Assembly (NCBI RefSeq): GCF_900102525.1
Contig: NZ_FNBZ01000001.1
Span: 558,001-622,000 of the forward strand
From: Allobosea robiniae
GTDB lineage: Bacteria > Pseudomonadota > Alphaproteobacteria > Rhizobiales > Beijerinckiaceae
Direction: 5' to 3'
Length of the DNA: 64,000 nucleotides
In this document: in pieces, positions 19,443-27,719 of the stretch
Numbering within the stretch: position 1 is the first letter of the stretch
Layout: each line of letters starts with the position of its first letter
Notes under the pieces: generated by a model
The model's input: the letters and a program-made list of their open reading frames with translations, nothing else
Databases searched by the model: none
Told to the model about the DNA's origin: nothing
Translations under genes and position numbers: made by a program

Positions 19443-19787
19443 TCAACCTTCGCCCTTGCGCCGCGCTTCGAGCAGCGCCTCCAGCGCATCGAGCCGCTCG
19501 GTCCAGAACCGCTGATAGCGCGCCAGCCAGCCCATCGCCTCCTCCATCGGCTCTGCAATCAGGTGGCAGGACACGGTGCGCCCGGCCTTGGTCCGCGTCA
19601 GCAACCCGGCATCCGAGAGGACGTCGAGATGCTTCATGATCGCCGGCAGCGAAACCGGAAACGGTTTCGCGAGCTCGCTGACGGACAGCCCGTCCTCCCG
19701 CTCCAGCCGCGCCAGCAGGGCCCTCCGCGTCGGATCCGCCAAGGCGGAGAAGGTCCGGTCGAGCTGCGCATCCTGAAACTTAACCAT
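19443..19787 (-). CDS. ArsR-family transcriptional regulator (SRPBCC-linked)
   Basis: 114 residues. Winged helix-turn-helix: RTFSALADPTRRALLARL, then the recognition helix VSLPAIMKHLDVLSDAGLL and the wing TRTKAGRTVSCHL. No metal-binding cysteine pair is present, so it is the non-metal subgroup that controls SRPBCC genes. First gene of the operon. Its own start codon sits inside a perfect palindrome, which suggests autoregulation. Confidence 0.93.
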   Translation of the reverse strand: MVKFQDAQLDRTFSALADPTRRALLARLEREDGLSVSELAKPFPVSLPAIMKHLDVLSDAGLLTRTKAGRTVSCHLIAEPMEEAMGWLARYQRFWTERLDALEALLEARRKGEG

Positions 19788-19799
19788 CGAGTTAAGTTT
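19776..19799. promoter_or_regulatory. Palindromic ArsR operator candidate
   Basis: Perfect 9-bp inverted arms AAACTTAAC and GTTAAGTTT with a 6-base spacer. The spacer contains the start codon of the arsR gene (minus strand, 19785-19787). The A+T-rich palindrome stands out from the local composition. Confidence 0.65.
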
Positions 19800-19870
19800 A
19801 AGCAGCAGCGACCATACGTGTCAAGGACGGGCGATTGTGCCTCTCCCCAGCGACAATCCAGAGATTGCGA

Positions 19871-20752
19871 TCAGACCGCGTGGTCGTCCGCCGGCATGAC
19901 CTCGCCGCCGAGGAGACAGCCGACAGGCCGACCGTCGGCGAAGCCGATCCTGACCCGGATTTCCGAGAGCGCATTCATCGCCCGGCCCTGCAGGATGGTG
20001 ATGCGGCCGCTGTCGCGGGGGACGAGATCGTTCTTGAGCAGTCCGAAGGCCAGTGCTGCAGCGGCGATTCCGGTCGCAGCATCTTCGGGATAGCCGGAGG
20101 ATTTCGGGAATTGCCGGGCCTCGAAGCGGCGCTGCGCCTGATCCGCGACGGCGTAAGGGTAGAGCCCGGTCGAGGCGATGCGCTCGCAGCATTTTTCGGT
20201 GAGAGCCATATCGGTCGTCAGCGCCTGAAGATGCGCGAGGCTCTTCATCGGGATCAGCGTCTTGACGCGCGAGGTCACGGCATTCTGGATCGGCAGGTCG
20301 AGCAGATCGCTGCGCGAAATCCGGAGCGTCGCGAGCACGTCCTCCTCCTGCGCGCGCTTGAGGTCGACGACCTTGCCTACCGGCTGGCTGATCTCGACCG
20401 TCGGGTTCTCGGTCTCACGGTTCTCGACATAGCCGGTCACGGAGCCGCTGCGCGTCTCGATCCGCATCTGCTCGGCATCGAGGCGGCCGGCCGTCGCCAG
20501 GCACCAGAGCGCGCCGATCGTGGCATGGCCGCACATCTCCATCTCGTGGCGCGGCACCCAGAAGCGGAAGGTGAAATCGGAATCGGCGCCGGAGGGCGGT
20601 CGGACGAAGCCGGATTCATGGCCATAGCGGGCCGCAATCGCCCGCATGTCCTCATCCTGCAACGCCGTCGCATCGATCACGATCGGACAGGGATTGCCGC
20701 CCTGCCCCTGATGCGTGAACACGTTGACCAGCCTGATCCCGCCCTGCGCCAT
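19871..20752 (-). CDS. PhzF-family isomerase/epimerase-like protein
   Basis: 293 residues from MAQGGIRLVNVF. PhzF features: VFTHQGQGGNPCPIV near the N-terminus, the acidic active-site segment RYGHESGFV (about residue 45), the EMCGHATIGALW block (about 74) and the C-terminal PEDAATGIAAAAL. Members catalyse isomerisations on small metabolites; the substrate is unknown. Its start is 96 bases downstream of a displaced dusA end, so phzF was probably once directly downstream of dusA. Confidence 0.9.
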   Translation of the reverse strand: MAQGGIRLVNVFTHQGQGGNPCPIVIDATALQDEDMRAIAARYGHESGFVRPPSGADSDFTFRFWVPRHEMEMCGHATIGALWCLATAGRLDAEQMRIETRSGSVTGYVENRETENPTVEISQPVGKVVDLKRAQEEDVLATLRISRSDLLDLPIQNAVTSRVKTLIPMKSLAHLQALTTDMALTEKCCERIASTGLYPYAVADQAQRRFEARQFPKSSGYPEDAATGIAAAALAFGLLKNDLVPRDSGRITILQGRAMNALSEIRVRIGFADGRPVGCLLGGEVMPADDHAV

Positions 20753-20848
20753 CGCCCTGCCCGCCCCGTCGAAACTGGAATCGTCCCTGCTACGAGGGAC
20801 TGCTACGGCTTCGCAGCAAATCGCGTTTCCCGCAACGAACCGGCGCAA

Positions 20849-20914
20849 TCAGGCGGCGGCTGCGGCCTCGTGGCGCGACACATGGGCTATGGCAGCGCGC
20901 AGATCGTCCAGCAT
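20849..20914 (-). pseudogene. Displaced 3' fragment of dusA (last 22 codons)
   Basis: Reads (M)LDDLRAAIAHVSRHEAAAAA then stop, identical in protein to the end of the intact dusA at 29404-29469. At the DNA level 60 of 66 bases match and all but one difference is silent. Nothing of dusA precedes it; the sequence upstream is the end of the XRE gene. It is a remnant, probably an attachment-site copy, although an ATG happens to begin the fragment. Confidence 0.85.
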
Positions 20915-20957
20915 CGTTTCTCCACCCCGTCTGCGCATGCGACGCGGTCTGGATGCC

Positions 20958-21776
20958 TCAACCGGCTCTCAACATATCCCCTCCATCGCCCAGATATTGC
21001 AGGATGTCGCGCGGGATGGAGGGATCGTCCGGCGGCAAGGTCGTCGCGACTATCATGTCTTCCTTGCGGATCAGTCCCGAGCGCCGATAGTGCAAGGCTG
21101 TCCTGGTGGCGTAGGGCTCGCGCAGCATCGTCGCCGCGACGCCGCTGGCGATGCCGAACATGAACCTCGTCTTGCTGCGCTGGACGGGCATCAGAATCGA
21201 TGTCGTCAGCTCGTTCTTCTGCACGCTTTCGAAATCGATGAAGAAAATCCTGCCGGCGAGCGGAAACGTAAAGCCGTGATACTTGAAGATGTAATCGGTC
21301 CTCGGGGGAGAATCCACGCTCGGAAACCGCTCGATATAGCAATGCTGATAGAGGTTCTCGTTGTTGTATATGCACAGAAGGGAGCGAATGATCGCTCCCT
21401 TGTAGATCGATGAATACTGATACCGATCGTAAACACCTGTTATATCAATGGATTCCTGCTTGGAGGCGAGCACGGCGGCGTTCATGAAATCGTCGAACTG
21501 GCGCGAGCCCCGCAAGCGATCCAGAACCGGGAAATAATTGCCATCGACGAGCATCCGGACTTCGTCGGTCTCGGCGAAGAGGACGGCCGGCCCCAGCCCG
21601 AAAAACTGCGAGATCCGCCGGATATTGCCCGGCGACGGCAAGTGAACACCCGAGAGGTATTTGTTGAACTGCTGCCGGTTGAGCCCGATCTTGCGGCATA
21701 CGGCGGTGATCGAGCCGTGCCGCTCGCAGAGGAACCTGAGGTTCGCGGCGAACCGTTCCACATCGTTCGGTTTCAA
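20958..21776 (-). CDS. XRE-type helix-turn-helix regulator with unknown C-terminal domain
   Basis: 272 residues from a TTG start supported by GGGGAG about 10 bases upstream. N-terminal [47 protein letters not shown] (residues about 12-55). The remaining 200 residues, rich in aromatic strands ([24 protein letters not shown]), match no family I know and probably sense a ligand. Divergent from the HisD-like operon across 143 bases that carry repeated TGCGTC elements, so it likely controls that operon. Confidence 0.85.
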   Translation of the reverse strand: MKPNDVERFAANLRFLCERHGSITAVCRKIGLNRQQFNKYLSGVHLPSPGNIRRISQFFGLGPAVLFAETDEVRMLVDGNYFPVLDRLRGSRQFDDFMNAAVLASKQESIDITGVYDRYQYSSIYKGAIIRSLLCIYNNENLYQHCYIERFPSVDSPPRTDYIFKYHGFTFPLAGRIFFIDFESVQKNELTTSILMPVQRSKTRFMFGIASGVAATMLREPYATRTALHYRRSGLIRKEDMIVATTLPPDDPSIPRDILQYLGDGGDMLRAG

Positions 21777-21812
21777 GGCGTTCCCGCTCCCCTTTTTGCC
21801 CAGCAGCAGGTC

Positions 21813-21839
21813 GACGCAACTACTGCGTCACTTTGCGTC
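21813..21839. promoter_or_regulatory. Repeated TGCGTC operator candidate between xre and hisD-like genes
   Basis: GACGCA, five bases, TGCGTC, four bases, TGCGTC. The first two copies are inverted and the last two are direct repeats exactly 10 bases apart, one helical turn. The site lies 37 bases upstream of the xre start and about 80 upstream of the hisD-like start. Confidence 0.45.
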
Positions 21840-21919
21840 AGCAATCAAGCTGTTGCGAAATTGTCAGCCGGCGCATCGGCACAGGACACTCGCCGGATCA
21901 GATTTCGCGGAAGGCCAAG

Positions 21920-23257
21920 ATGATCAAGCGCTTGAAGACGGCTGCAGGTTCCGGCGATGCGGTTCAGGACAAGGCCCTCACTAAGGCGGTGGAGGACTTG
22001 CTGGAGCAGGTCGAGACGGGTGGCGACCAGGCCGTTCGCGCGCTAGCCAACAGGTTCGACGGGCTGGACCGTCCATCGTATCGGCTCAGCGACAGTGAAA
22101 TCCAGGCTTGCGTCGACAGTCTGACGACGCGGCAGCGGGAGGATATCGAGTTCGCCCAGGCTCAGGTCCGCAATTTCGCGCAAGCCCAGCGCGCTGCGTT
22201 CCGGGACATCGAGGTCGAGACGCTTCCCGGCGTCGTCCTCGGACACAGGAACATCCCGATCGCCAATGTCGGCTGCTACGTCCCCGGCGGCAAATATCCG
22301 CTGCTCGCCTCGGCGCATATGTCAGTCGTCACGGCCAAGGTCGCGGGCTGCGAGCGCATCATCACCTGCGCACCGCCGTTCAAGGGCGAGGTCGCCCCCC
22401 TGATCGTCGCGGCCCAGCATCTCGGCGGCGCCGACGAGATCTATTGCCTCGGCGGCGTCCAGGCGATCGCCGCCATGGCGTTCGGAACGGAAAGCATCAA
22501 GCCGGTCGACATGCTCGCCGGCCCCGGCAATGCCTATGTGGCGGAAGCCAAGCGCCTGCTGTTCGGTAGGGTCGGCATCGATCTTTTCGCCGGCCCGACG
22601 GAGACGCTGGTTATCGCCGACGAGACCGTCGACGGCGAAATCTGCGCCACCGACCTGCTCGGACAGGCGGAGCATGGCGTCAATTCGCCCGCCATCCTGC
22701 TCACGACCTCGGAGAAGCTGGCCCGCGAGACCATGCGAGAGATCGAGCGGCTGCTCGCCATCCTTCCGACGGGAGAGATCGCGCGCAAGGCCTGGGAAGA
22801 TCATGGCGAGGTCATCGTCTGCGACAGCCGCGACGAGATGGTCGAGGAAGCCGACCGGATCGCCTCCGAGCATGTCCAGGTCATGACGGCGGACCCGGAC
22901 TACTTCCTCGAGCATCTCAAGAACTACGGCTCGCTCTTCCTCGGCGTCCGCACCACCGTCTCCTATGGCGACAAGGTGATCGGAACGAACCACACGCTCC
23001 CGACCAAGAAGGCGGCGCGCTACACCGGCGGGCTCTGGGTGGGGAAGTTCCTGAAGACCTGCACCTATCAGCGTGTGCTCACCGACGAAGCCTCCGTTCT
23101 GATCGGCGAAGTCTGCTCCCGACTCTGCATCATGGAGGGCTTCGTGGGCCATGCCGAGCAGGCCAACATCCGCGTCCGGCGCTTCGGCGGACGCAACGTC
23201 CCTTACGGCGCCGCCGTGAGCACGGCGGCCGACGGCCCCGGAGCGACAACCCCGTAA
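21920..23257 (+). CDS. Histidinol dehydrogenase-like NAD-dependent dehydrogenase (HpsN-like)
   Basis: 445 residues from [10 protein letters not shown]. HisD-family residues are present: the [11 protein letters not shown] signature, [14 protein letters not shown], the Zn ligands in LLGQAEHG, the catalytic pair in ASEHVQV and the C-terminal ligand in EGFVGHAEQ. The pattern [21 protein letters not shown] is that of catabolic HisD homologues such as sulfopropanediol 3-dehydrogenase rather than biosynthetic HisD, and no other his gene is near. It probably oxidises an alcohol to a carboxylate with two NAD+. The substrate is unknown. First gene of the cassette operon. Confidence 0.85.
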   Translation: MIKRLKTAAGSGDAVQDKALTKAVEDLLEQVETGGDQAVRALANRFDGLDRPSYRLSDSEIQACVDSLTTRQREDIEFAQAQVRNFAQAQRAAFRDIEVETLPGVVLGHRNIPIANVGCYVPGGKYPLLASAHMSVVTAKVAGCERIITCAPPFKGEVAPLIVAAQHLGGADEIYCLGGVQAIAAMAFGTESIKPVDMLAGPGNAYVAEAKRLLFGRVGIDLFAGPTETLVIADETVDGEICATDLLGQAEHGVNSPAILLTTSEKLARETMREIERLLAILPTGEIARKAWEDHGEVIVCDSRDEMVEEADRIASEHVQVMTADPDYFLEHLKNYGSLFLGVRTTVSYGDKVIGTNHTLPTKKAARYTGGLWVGKFLKTCTYQRVLTDEASVLIGEVCSRLCIMEGFVGHAEQANIRVRRFGGRNVPYGAAVSTAADGPGATTP

Positions 23258-23273
23258 CCGACGCGAAACAGTC

Positions 23274-24215
23274 ATGCTGTCTTTCATGATCAGGCGCATC
23301 GTCGCGACCATCCCGGTGATGGGCTTCGTCGCCCTCTTCGTCTTCTCGCTGCTCTACATCGCCCCGGGCGACCCGGCGGCCGTGGTCGCCGGCGACCAGG
23401 CCTCGCCGGCCGAGGTCGAGCGCATCCGGCAGAGCCTTGGCCTGGATCGACCCTATCTGGTCCGCTTCGGGGAATGGGCCGGGCGCGTCGCGCAAGGCGA
23501 TCTCGGCGCGTCGATCTTCACGGCCCGGCCGGTGACGCAACTCATCGCTCAGCGCATCGAGCCGACGCTGTCGCTGATGGTGCTGACCCTGATCGTCGCC
23601 GTGTTCGTCGCGGTCCCGATGGGCGTGCTCGCGGCGTGGAAGGCGGGAAGCCTCGTCGACAAGGCGGCGATGGGCTTTGCCGTGCTCGGCTTTTCGGTGC
23701 CGGTCTTCGTCATCGGCTACCTGCTCGCCTATGTCTTCGCGCTCAAGCTGGAATGGCTGCCGGTACAGGGCTATGCGCCACTGGCGGAGGGCTTCTGGCC
23801 CTGGCTTCGCAGCCTGCTCCTGCCCGCTCTCACGCTCGGCTTCGTCTATATCGCGCTGATCGCCCGGATCACCCGCGCCACCATGCTGGAGGTGCTCCAG
23901 CAGGACTATGTCCGCACCGCCCGCTCCAAGGGGCTGGCCCATCGGCAGGTCTTCTTCCTGCATGCCCTCAAGAATGCCGCCGTGCCGGTGATCACGATCA
24001 TCGGCGTCGGCATCGCGCTCCTGATCGGCGGCGCGGTCGTCACCGAGAGCGTCTTCGCGATTCCCGGGCTGGGCCGGCTGACGGTCGATGCGATCCTGCA
24101 GCGCGACTACCCGGTCATTCAGGGTGTCGTTCTGATGTTCAGCTTCGTCTATGTGCTGGTGAACCTGCTGATCGACCTCGCCTATACGCTCGTCGACCCG
24201 AGGATCAGCTATTGA
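23274..24215 (+). CDS. ABC transporter permease, DppB/OppB type
   Basis: 313 residues with six hydrophobic helices. Opens with MLSFMIRRIVATIPVMG, the usual DppB start, and has the coupling-helix EAA loop DYVRTARSKGLAHRQVFFLHALKNAAVPV (about residue 210). It forms the inner-membrane channel for peptides or similar solutes with the next permease. Its stop overlaps the TTG start of the next gene. No ATPase genes occur in the cassette. Confidence 0.92.
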   Translation: MLSFMIRRIVATIPVMGFVALFVFSLLYIAPGDPAAVVAGDQASPAEVERIRQSLGLDRPYLVRFGEWAGRVAQGDLGASIFTARPVTQLIAQRIEPTLSLMVLTLIVAVFVAVPMGVLAAWKAGSLVDKAAMGFAVLGFSVPVFVIGYLLAYVFALKLEWLPVQGYAPLAEGFWPWLRSLLLPALTLGFVYIALIARITRATMLEVLQQDYVRTARSKGLAHRQVFFLHALKNAAVPVITIIGVGIALLIGGAVVTESVFAIPGLGRLTVDAILQRDYPVIQGVVLMFSFVYVLVNLLIDLAYTLVDPRISY

Positions 24216-25105
24216 CCGCGCTCTCCGGCACTGAAGCGGGCGCGACCCGGCTCTTCGCGAGAGCGACGCGGCAAAAACGCTTCCTGCGCTATCTGCGCCG
24301 GCACCCCTCGGTTGCGATCGGCGGCGGGCTGCTGCTCGCCATCGCCCTGGGCGCCATCCTCGCCCCTCTGCTCTGGACGATAGACCCGACGCAGCTCTCC
24401 CCGGCCCGGCGTACGCGAATGCCCTCGGAGCAATTCTGGTTCGGGACCGACATGCTGGGGCGCGACGTCTATTCGCGCGTCGTCTACGGCGCCCGCGTCT
24501 CGCTCGTCGTGGGATTTTCCGTTGCGGTGCTCGCCTCGGTCGCCGGGCTGGCGATCGGCGTGCTCGCAGGCTTCGTCAGGAAGCTCGACGGCGTCATCAT
24601 GCGCGCCATCGACGGCATGATGTCGATCCCGCCGATCCTGCTCGCCATCGCCCTGATGGCGCTGACGCGGGGATCGGTCGGCAACGTCATCCTGGCGATC
24701 ACGCTCGCTGAAATCCCGCGCGTCGCCCGGCTGGTCCGCGGCGTCGTGCTGTCGCTGCGCGAGCAGCCCTATGTCGAGGCAGCCGTCGCCTGCGGCGCAG
24801 GGGTGCCGCGCATCCTCGTCAGACACATCCTCCCCAACACAGTCGCGCCGATGATGGTGCAGGCGACCTATATCTGCGCCAGCGCGATGATCGTCGAGGC
24901 GATCCTGTCCTTCATCGGGGCTGGCATCCCGCCCGCCACGCCGTCCTGGGGCAACATCATGGCCGAGGGTCGCGCGCTCTGGCAGGTCCGGCCGCATATC
25001 GTGCTGTTTCCCGCGATCTTTCTCTCGATCACCGTCCTGGCGGTCAATCTCCTCGGCGACGGACTGCGTGACTCCCTCGATCCGCGCATTGCCAAGCGCC
25101 TTTGA
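24212..25105 (+). CDS. ABC transporter permease, DppC/OppC type
   Basis: 297 residues from a TTG at 24212 that overlaps the upstream stop (TTGA). The N-terminal part (RFLRYLRRHPSVAIGGGLLL) and the phrase FGTDMLGRDVYSRVVYGARVSL are diagnostic for DppC. The EAA loop is PYVEAAVACGAGVPRILVRHILPN (about residue 188) and the end reads GDGLRDSLDPR. Partner of the preceding DppB-like permease. Confidence 0.92.
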   Translation: MTALSGTEAGATRLFARATRQKRFLRYLRRHPSVAIGGGLLLAIALGAILAPLLWTIDPTQLSPARRTRMPSEQFWFGTDMLGRDVYSRVVYGARVSLVVGFSVAVLASVAGLAIGVLAGFVRKLDGVIMRAIDGMMSIPPILLAIALMALTRGSVGNVILAITLAEIPRVARLVRGVVLSLREQPYVEAAVACGAGVPRILVRHILPNTVAPMMVQATYICASAMIVEAILSFIGAGIPPATPSWGNIMAEGRALWQVRPHIVLFPAIFLSITVLAVNLLGDGLRDSLDPRIAKRL

Positions 25106-25245
25106 AGGGAACCGAAACACCGGGGTGGCGCGATGCGCCCCTCCTCGCGAACCGAGAACCGAAGCTGCCGAGAAACAAGGGAAGCCGGCAGCCTTCGATC
25201 CGGATCGCGTCCATCGCCAACCAGCTATCAAAGGGAAGGACGTTC

Positions 25246-26742
25246 ATGCGCGTCGCATTGGCCAGCTTCGAATTCGAAGGCAACACGCTCTCGTCGCAGA
25301 TCAACCGCCGGGATACGTTCAGCCGCAAGGTGCTCGTCGAAGGAGACGGCGTTCTCCCGGCGATCGAGGGGCGCGACCTCGCGGTTACCGGCGCACTCGA
25401 AGCGCTGCGCAAGGAGGGGCTCGAGATCGTCCCCATCCTCGTCGCCCATGGCGGTTCCGGCGGCGTCGTCGAGGGCGCCTTCTACCGCGAGACCCTCGAC
25501 AGGATCGTCGCGGGCATCCTGAAACAGCCTGTCGACGGCGTCTTCCTCGCCCTGCACGGGGCCATGATCTGCGAGGGCGAAACGGATCCCGAAGGCGCGC
25601 TCATCGCGGCCCTGCGTGCGGCGCTCGGCCCGGGCATCCCGATCGCCGCGAGCCTCGACCTGCATGCGCATGTTACGCCGCGCATGGCCGACAACGCCGA
25701 CATCCTCGTCGGCTACGAGACCTATCCACATGTCGACGCCCATGGCACCGGGCGGCGCGCCGCAGAATTGCTCGCGGGAGCGCTGCACGGGCGCATCAGG
25801 CCGGTGACGCGGCTCCGGCGCATCGACGCCCTGCTGCCCGTCGTCGGTGGCTCCACCAATGGTGATGCGCCGATGGCCCAGGTCCGCGAACTGGCTCGCC
25901 GGATCGAGGCGGACGGGCGCGCGCTCGCCGCGAGCTACTTCCCCGTCCAGCCCTGGCTCGACATCGACGATCTCGGCATTGCCGGGGTGGCGGTCACGGA
26001 CGCCGACCCTGCCGCGGCAACGGCTGTCGCCGAAGAGATCGTGCTGGCGATGTGGGACCGGCGCCGGGCCTTCGAGCTTGCGTGCCTGTCTCCCGACGAA
26101 GCCGTTCGTGAAGCCCTCGACCGACCCGCCCGCGTCCTGATTTCCGATGCGCCCGACTGCGTCGGGGGCGGGGCGCCCGGCGATGCGCCGGCCGTGCTGG
26201 CGGCTCTGCTGCGTGCCGGCCCCGATGCGGAGTCGGCCGTCCTTGTCGTCGATCCGGCCGCGGCGGCAGAGGCCTTCGACCTCGGCATCGGCAAAACCGC
26301 CCGCATGCGCATCGGCTCCTCGCTCGACCCGCGCTTCCACTCCCCGGTCGAGACGGAGGTCGTCGTCGAGAGCCTGCATGACGGCCACTTCACCTATACA
26401 GGCGGCATCAGCGCCGGCACGCCGGGCCAGATGGGGCCGACCGCCGTCCTGCGGGCGGGCAGGCTGCGGATCGTGGTGCCGACCTACGCGACCTACGAGT
26501 ACGGCGACGAGCAGTATCGGGCGGCGGGCATCGATATCCGCGATTGCAAGATCGCCGTCCTCAAGAACCCGATGAACTTCCGCACCCTGCTCGATGCCGA
26601 CACCTCCTGGGTGATGGTCGGTGGTGCCGGCCCGACAGCGCCGGACCTCGCGAGCATCGCCTGGCAAGTGAAGAAGCGCCCTTTCTGGCCCTGCGACGAC
26701 CAGCAGCAGCCCGTTTTCATGGAGAACCACCGTGACGCCTGA
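25246..26742 (+). CDS. M81-family metallopeptidase (MlrC/microcystinase C-like)
   Basis: 498 residues from MRVALASFEFEGNT, preceded by an AAGGGAAGGA ribosome binding site. The N-terminal domain carries the putative metal-binding segments FLALHGAM and SLDLHAHVTPRM (about residues 100-145); the C-terminal MlrC_C domain starts near VLISDAPDCVGGGAPGD (about 298). Family members hydrolyse linear peptides or amides and often sit beside oligopeptide transporters, as here. The 3' end overlaps the aminotransferase gene by 11 bases. Confidence 0.88.
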   Translation: MRVALASFEFEGNTLSSQINRRDTFSRKVLVEGDGVLPAIEGRDLAVTGALEALRKEGLEIVPILVAHGGSGGVVEGAFYRETLDRIVAGILKQPVDGVFLALHGAMICEGETDPEGALIAALRAALGPGIPIAASLDLHAHVTPRMADNADILVGYETYPHVDAHGTGRRAAELLAGALHGRIRPVTRLRRIDALLPVVGGSTNGDAPMAQVRELARRIEADGRALAASYFPVQPWLDIDDLGIAGVAVTDADPAAATAVAEEIVLAMWDRRRAFELACLSPDEAVREALDRPARVLISDAPDCVGGGAPGDAPAVLAALLRAGPDAESAVLVVDPAAAAEAFDLGIGKTARMRIGSSLDPRFHSPVETEVVVESLHDGHFTYTGGISAGTPGQMGPTAVLRAGRLRIVVPTYATYEYGDEQYRAAGIDIRDCKIAVLKNPMNFRTLLDADTSWVMVGGAGPTAPDLASIAWQVKKRPFWPCDDQQQPVFMENHRDA

Positions 26743-27712
26743 CACCTTGCTCTCCTGGCCGACGCCATCGCGCAGCCGGAACGCTCCTCCGGTCGAGGCC
26801 CGCTTCGCCGCGGGCACGGCCTGGATCGACGGCAGGATCGTGCCCGTCGCCGAAGCCAGCCTGCCGCTGCTCGATTGGGGCTTCCTGCGCTCCGATGCCT
26901 GCCAGGAGACGATCTCCGCCTGGGACGGGCTGCTGTTCAGGCTCGACGATCATCTCGACCGCTTCTGGCGCTCGCTGGAGCGCCTGCGCATGACCTCCCC
27001 GCTCAGCCGGGACGAGATCCGTGGCGCGATCCATGCCCTGATCGCCACGGCCGGCTACGACAACGCCTATGTGCAGATCATCATGACGCGCGGCCGGCCC
27101 CCGATCGGCAGCCGCGACATCCGGCTCTGCACCCAGCGCTTCCAGGCCTTCTGCATTCCCTATGTCTGGATCGCGACGCCCGAGGTGCAGCAGCGCGGGC
27201 TCCACGTCCATATCGGCAGCCGCCATCGCGTGCCGGCAACCTCGGTCGACCCGATGGTCAAGCATTATCACTGGCTCGACTTCGAGCTCGGCCTGCTCGA
27301 AGCCTTCGACCATGGCGCCGAAACCGTCGTGCTGACCGATGGACAGGACCATCTCCTCGAAGGCCCCGGCTTCAACATCTTCGTCCGCAAGGGCGAAAAG
27401 CTGCTCACGCCGCGCAGCGGCATGCTCGACGGCATGACCCGGCGCACGGTGATGGAACTCTGCGCCGATCTCGGCATCTCGGTCGAGGAAACCGACGTGC
27501 CCGTCGCCGCCCTGCGCGATGCCGACGAGGCCTTTCTCACGACGACGGCCGGCGGGGTTCTCCCCGTCGCCTCGGTCGACGCCAAGGCCATCCGCAACGG
27601 CCCCGGCCCGTTCACCGCCCGCATCCACGCCGCCTACTGGCAGCGCCGCGCCGATGGCTGGCTCGGCGAGCCCGTCGACTACACCGTTCCCGCCGCCCTC
27701 GCCTCGGAGTAG
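26732..27712 (+). CDS. Class IV PLP aminotransferase (D-amino-acid/branched-chain type)
   Basis: 326 residues from a GTG that overlaps the M81 gene by 11 bases. Fold-type IV features: PVAEASLPLLDWGFLRSDA, RLDDHLDRFWRS, the PLP lysine in PMVKHYHW (about residue 177), LEGPGFNIF (about 216) and the C-terminal TTTAGGVLPV. The usual YxY near the lysine reads HYHW. Transfers an amino group to or from a 2-oxo acid or oxidised amine; substrate unknown. Coupling to the peptidase suggests it handles a cleavage product. Confidence 0.88.
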   Translation: MTPDTLLSWPTPSRSRNAPPVEARFAAGTAWIDGRIVPVAEASLPLLDWGFLRSDACQETISAWDGLLFRLDDHLDRFWRSLERLRMTSPLSRDEIRGAIHALIATAGYDNAYVQIIMTRGRPPIGSRDIRLCTQRFQAFCIPYVWIATPEVQQRGLHVHIGSRHRVPATSVDPMVKHYHWLDFELGLLEAFDHGAETVVLTDGQDHLLEGPGFNIFVRKGEKLLTPRSGMLDGMTRRTVMELCADLGISVEETDVPVAALRDADEAFLTTTAGGVLPVASVDAKAIRNGPGPFTARIHAAYWQRRADGWLGEPVDYTVPAALASE

Positions 27713-27719
27713 AACCATC

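Noticed and set aside
21920..23257. Annotation of this gene as biosynthetic histidinol dehydrogenase HisD
   Set aside because: No other his genes are close, the conserved segments match catabolic HisD homologues, and it is coupled to a transporter, so only a HisD-like name is justified.
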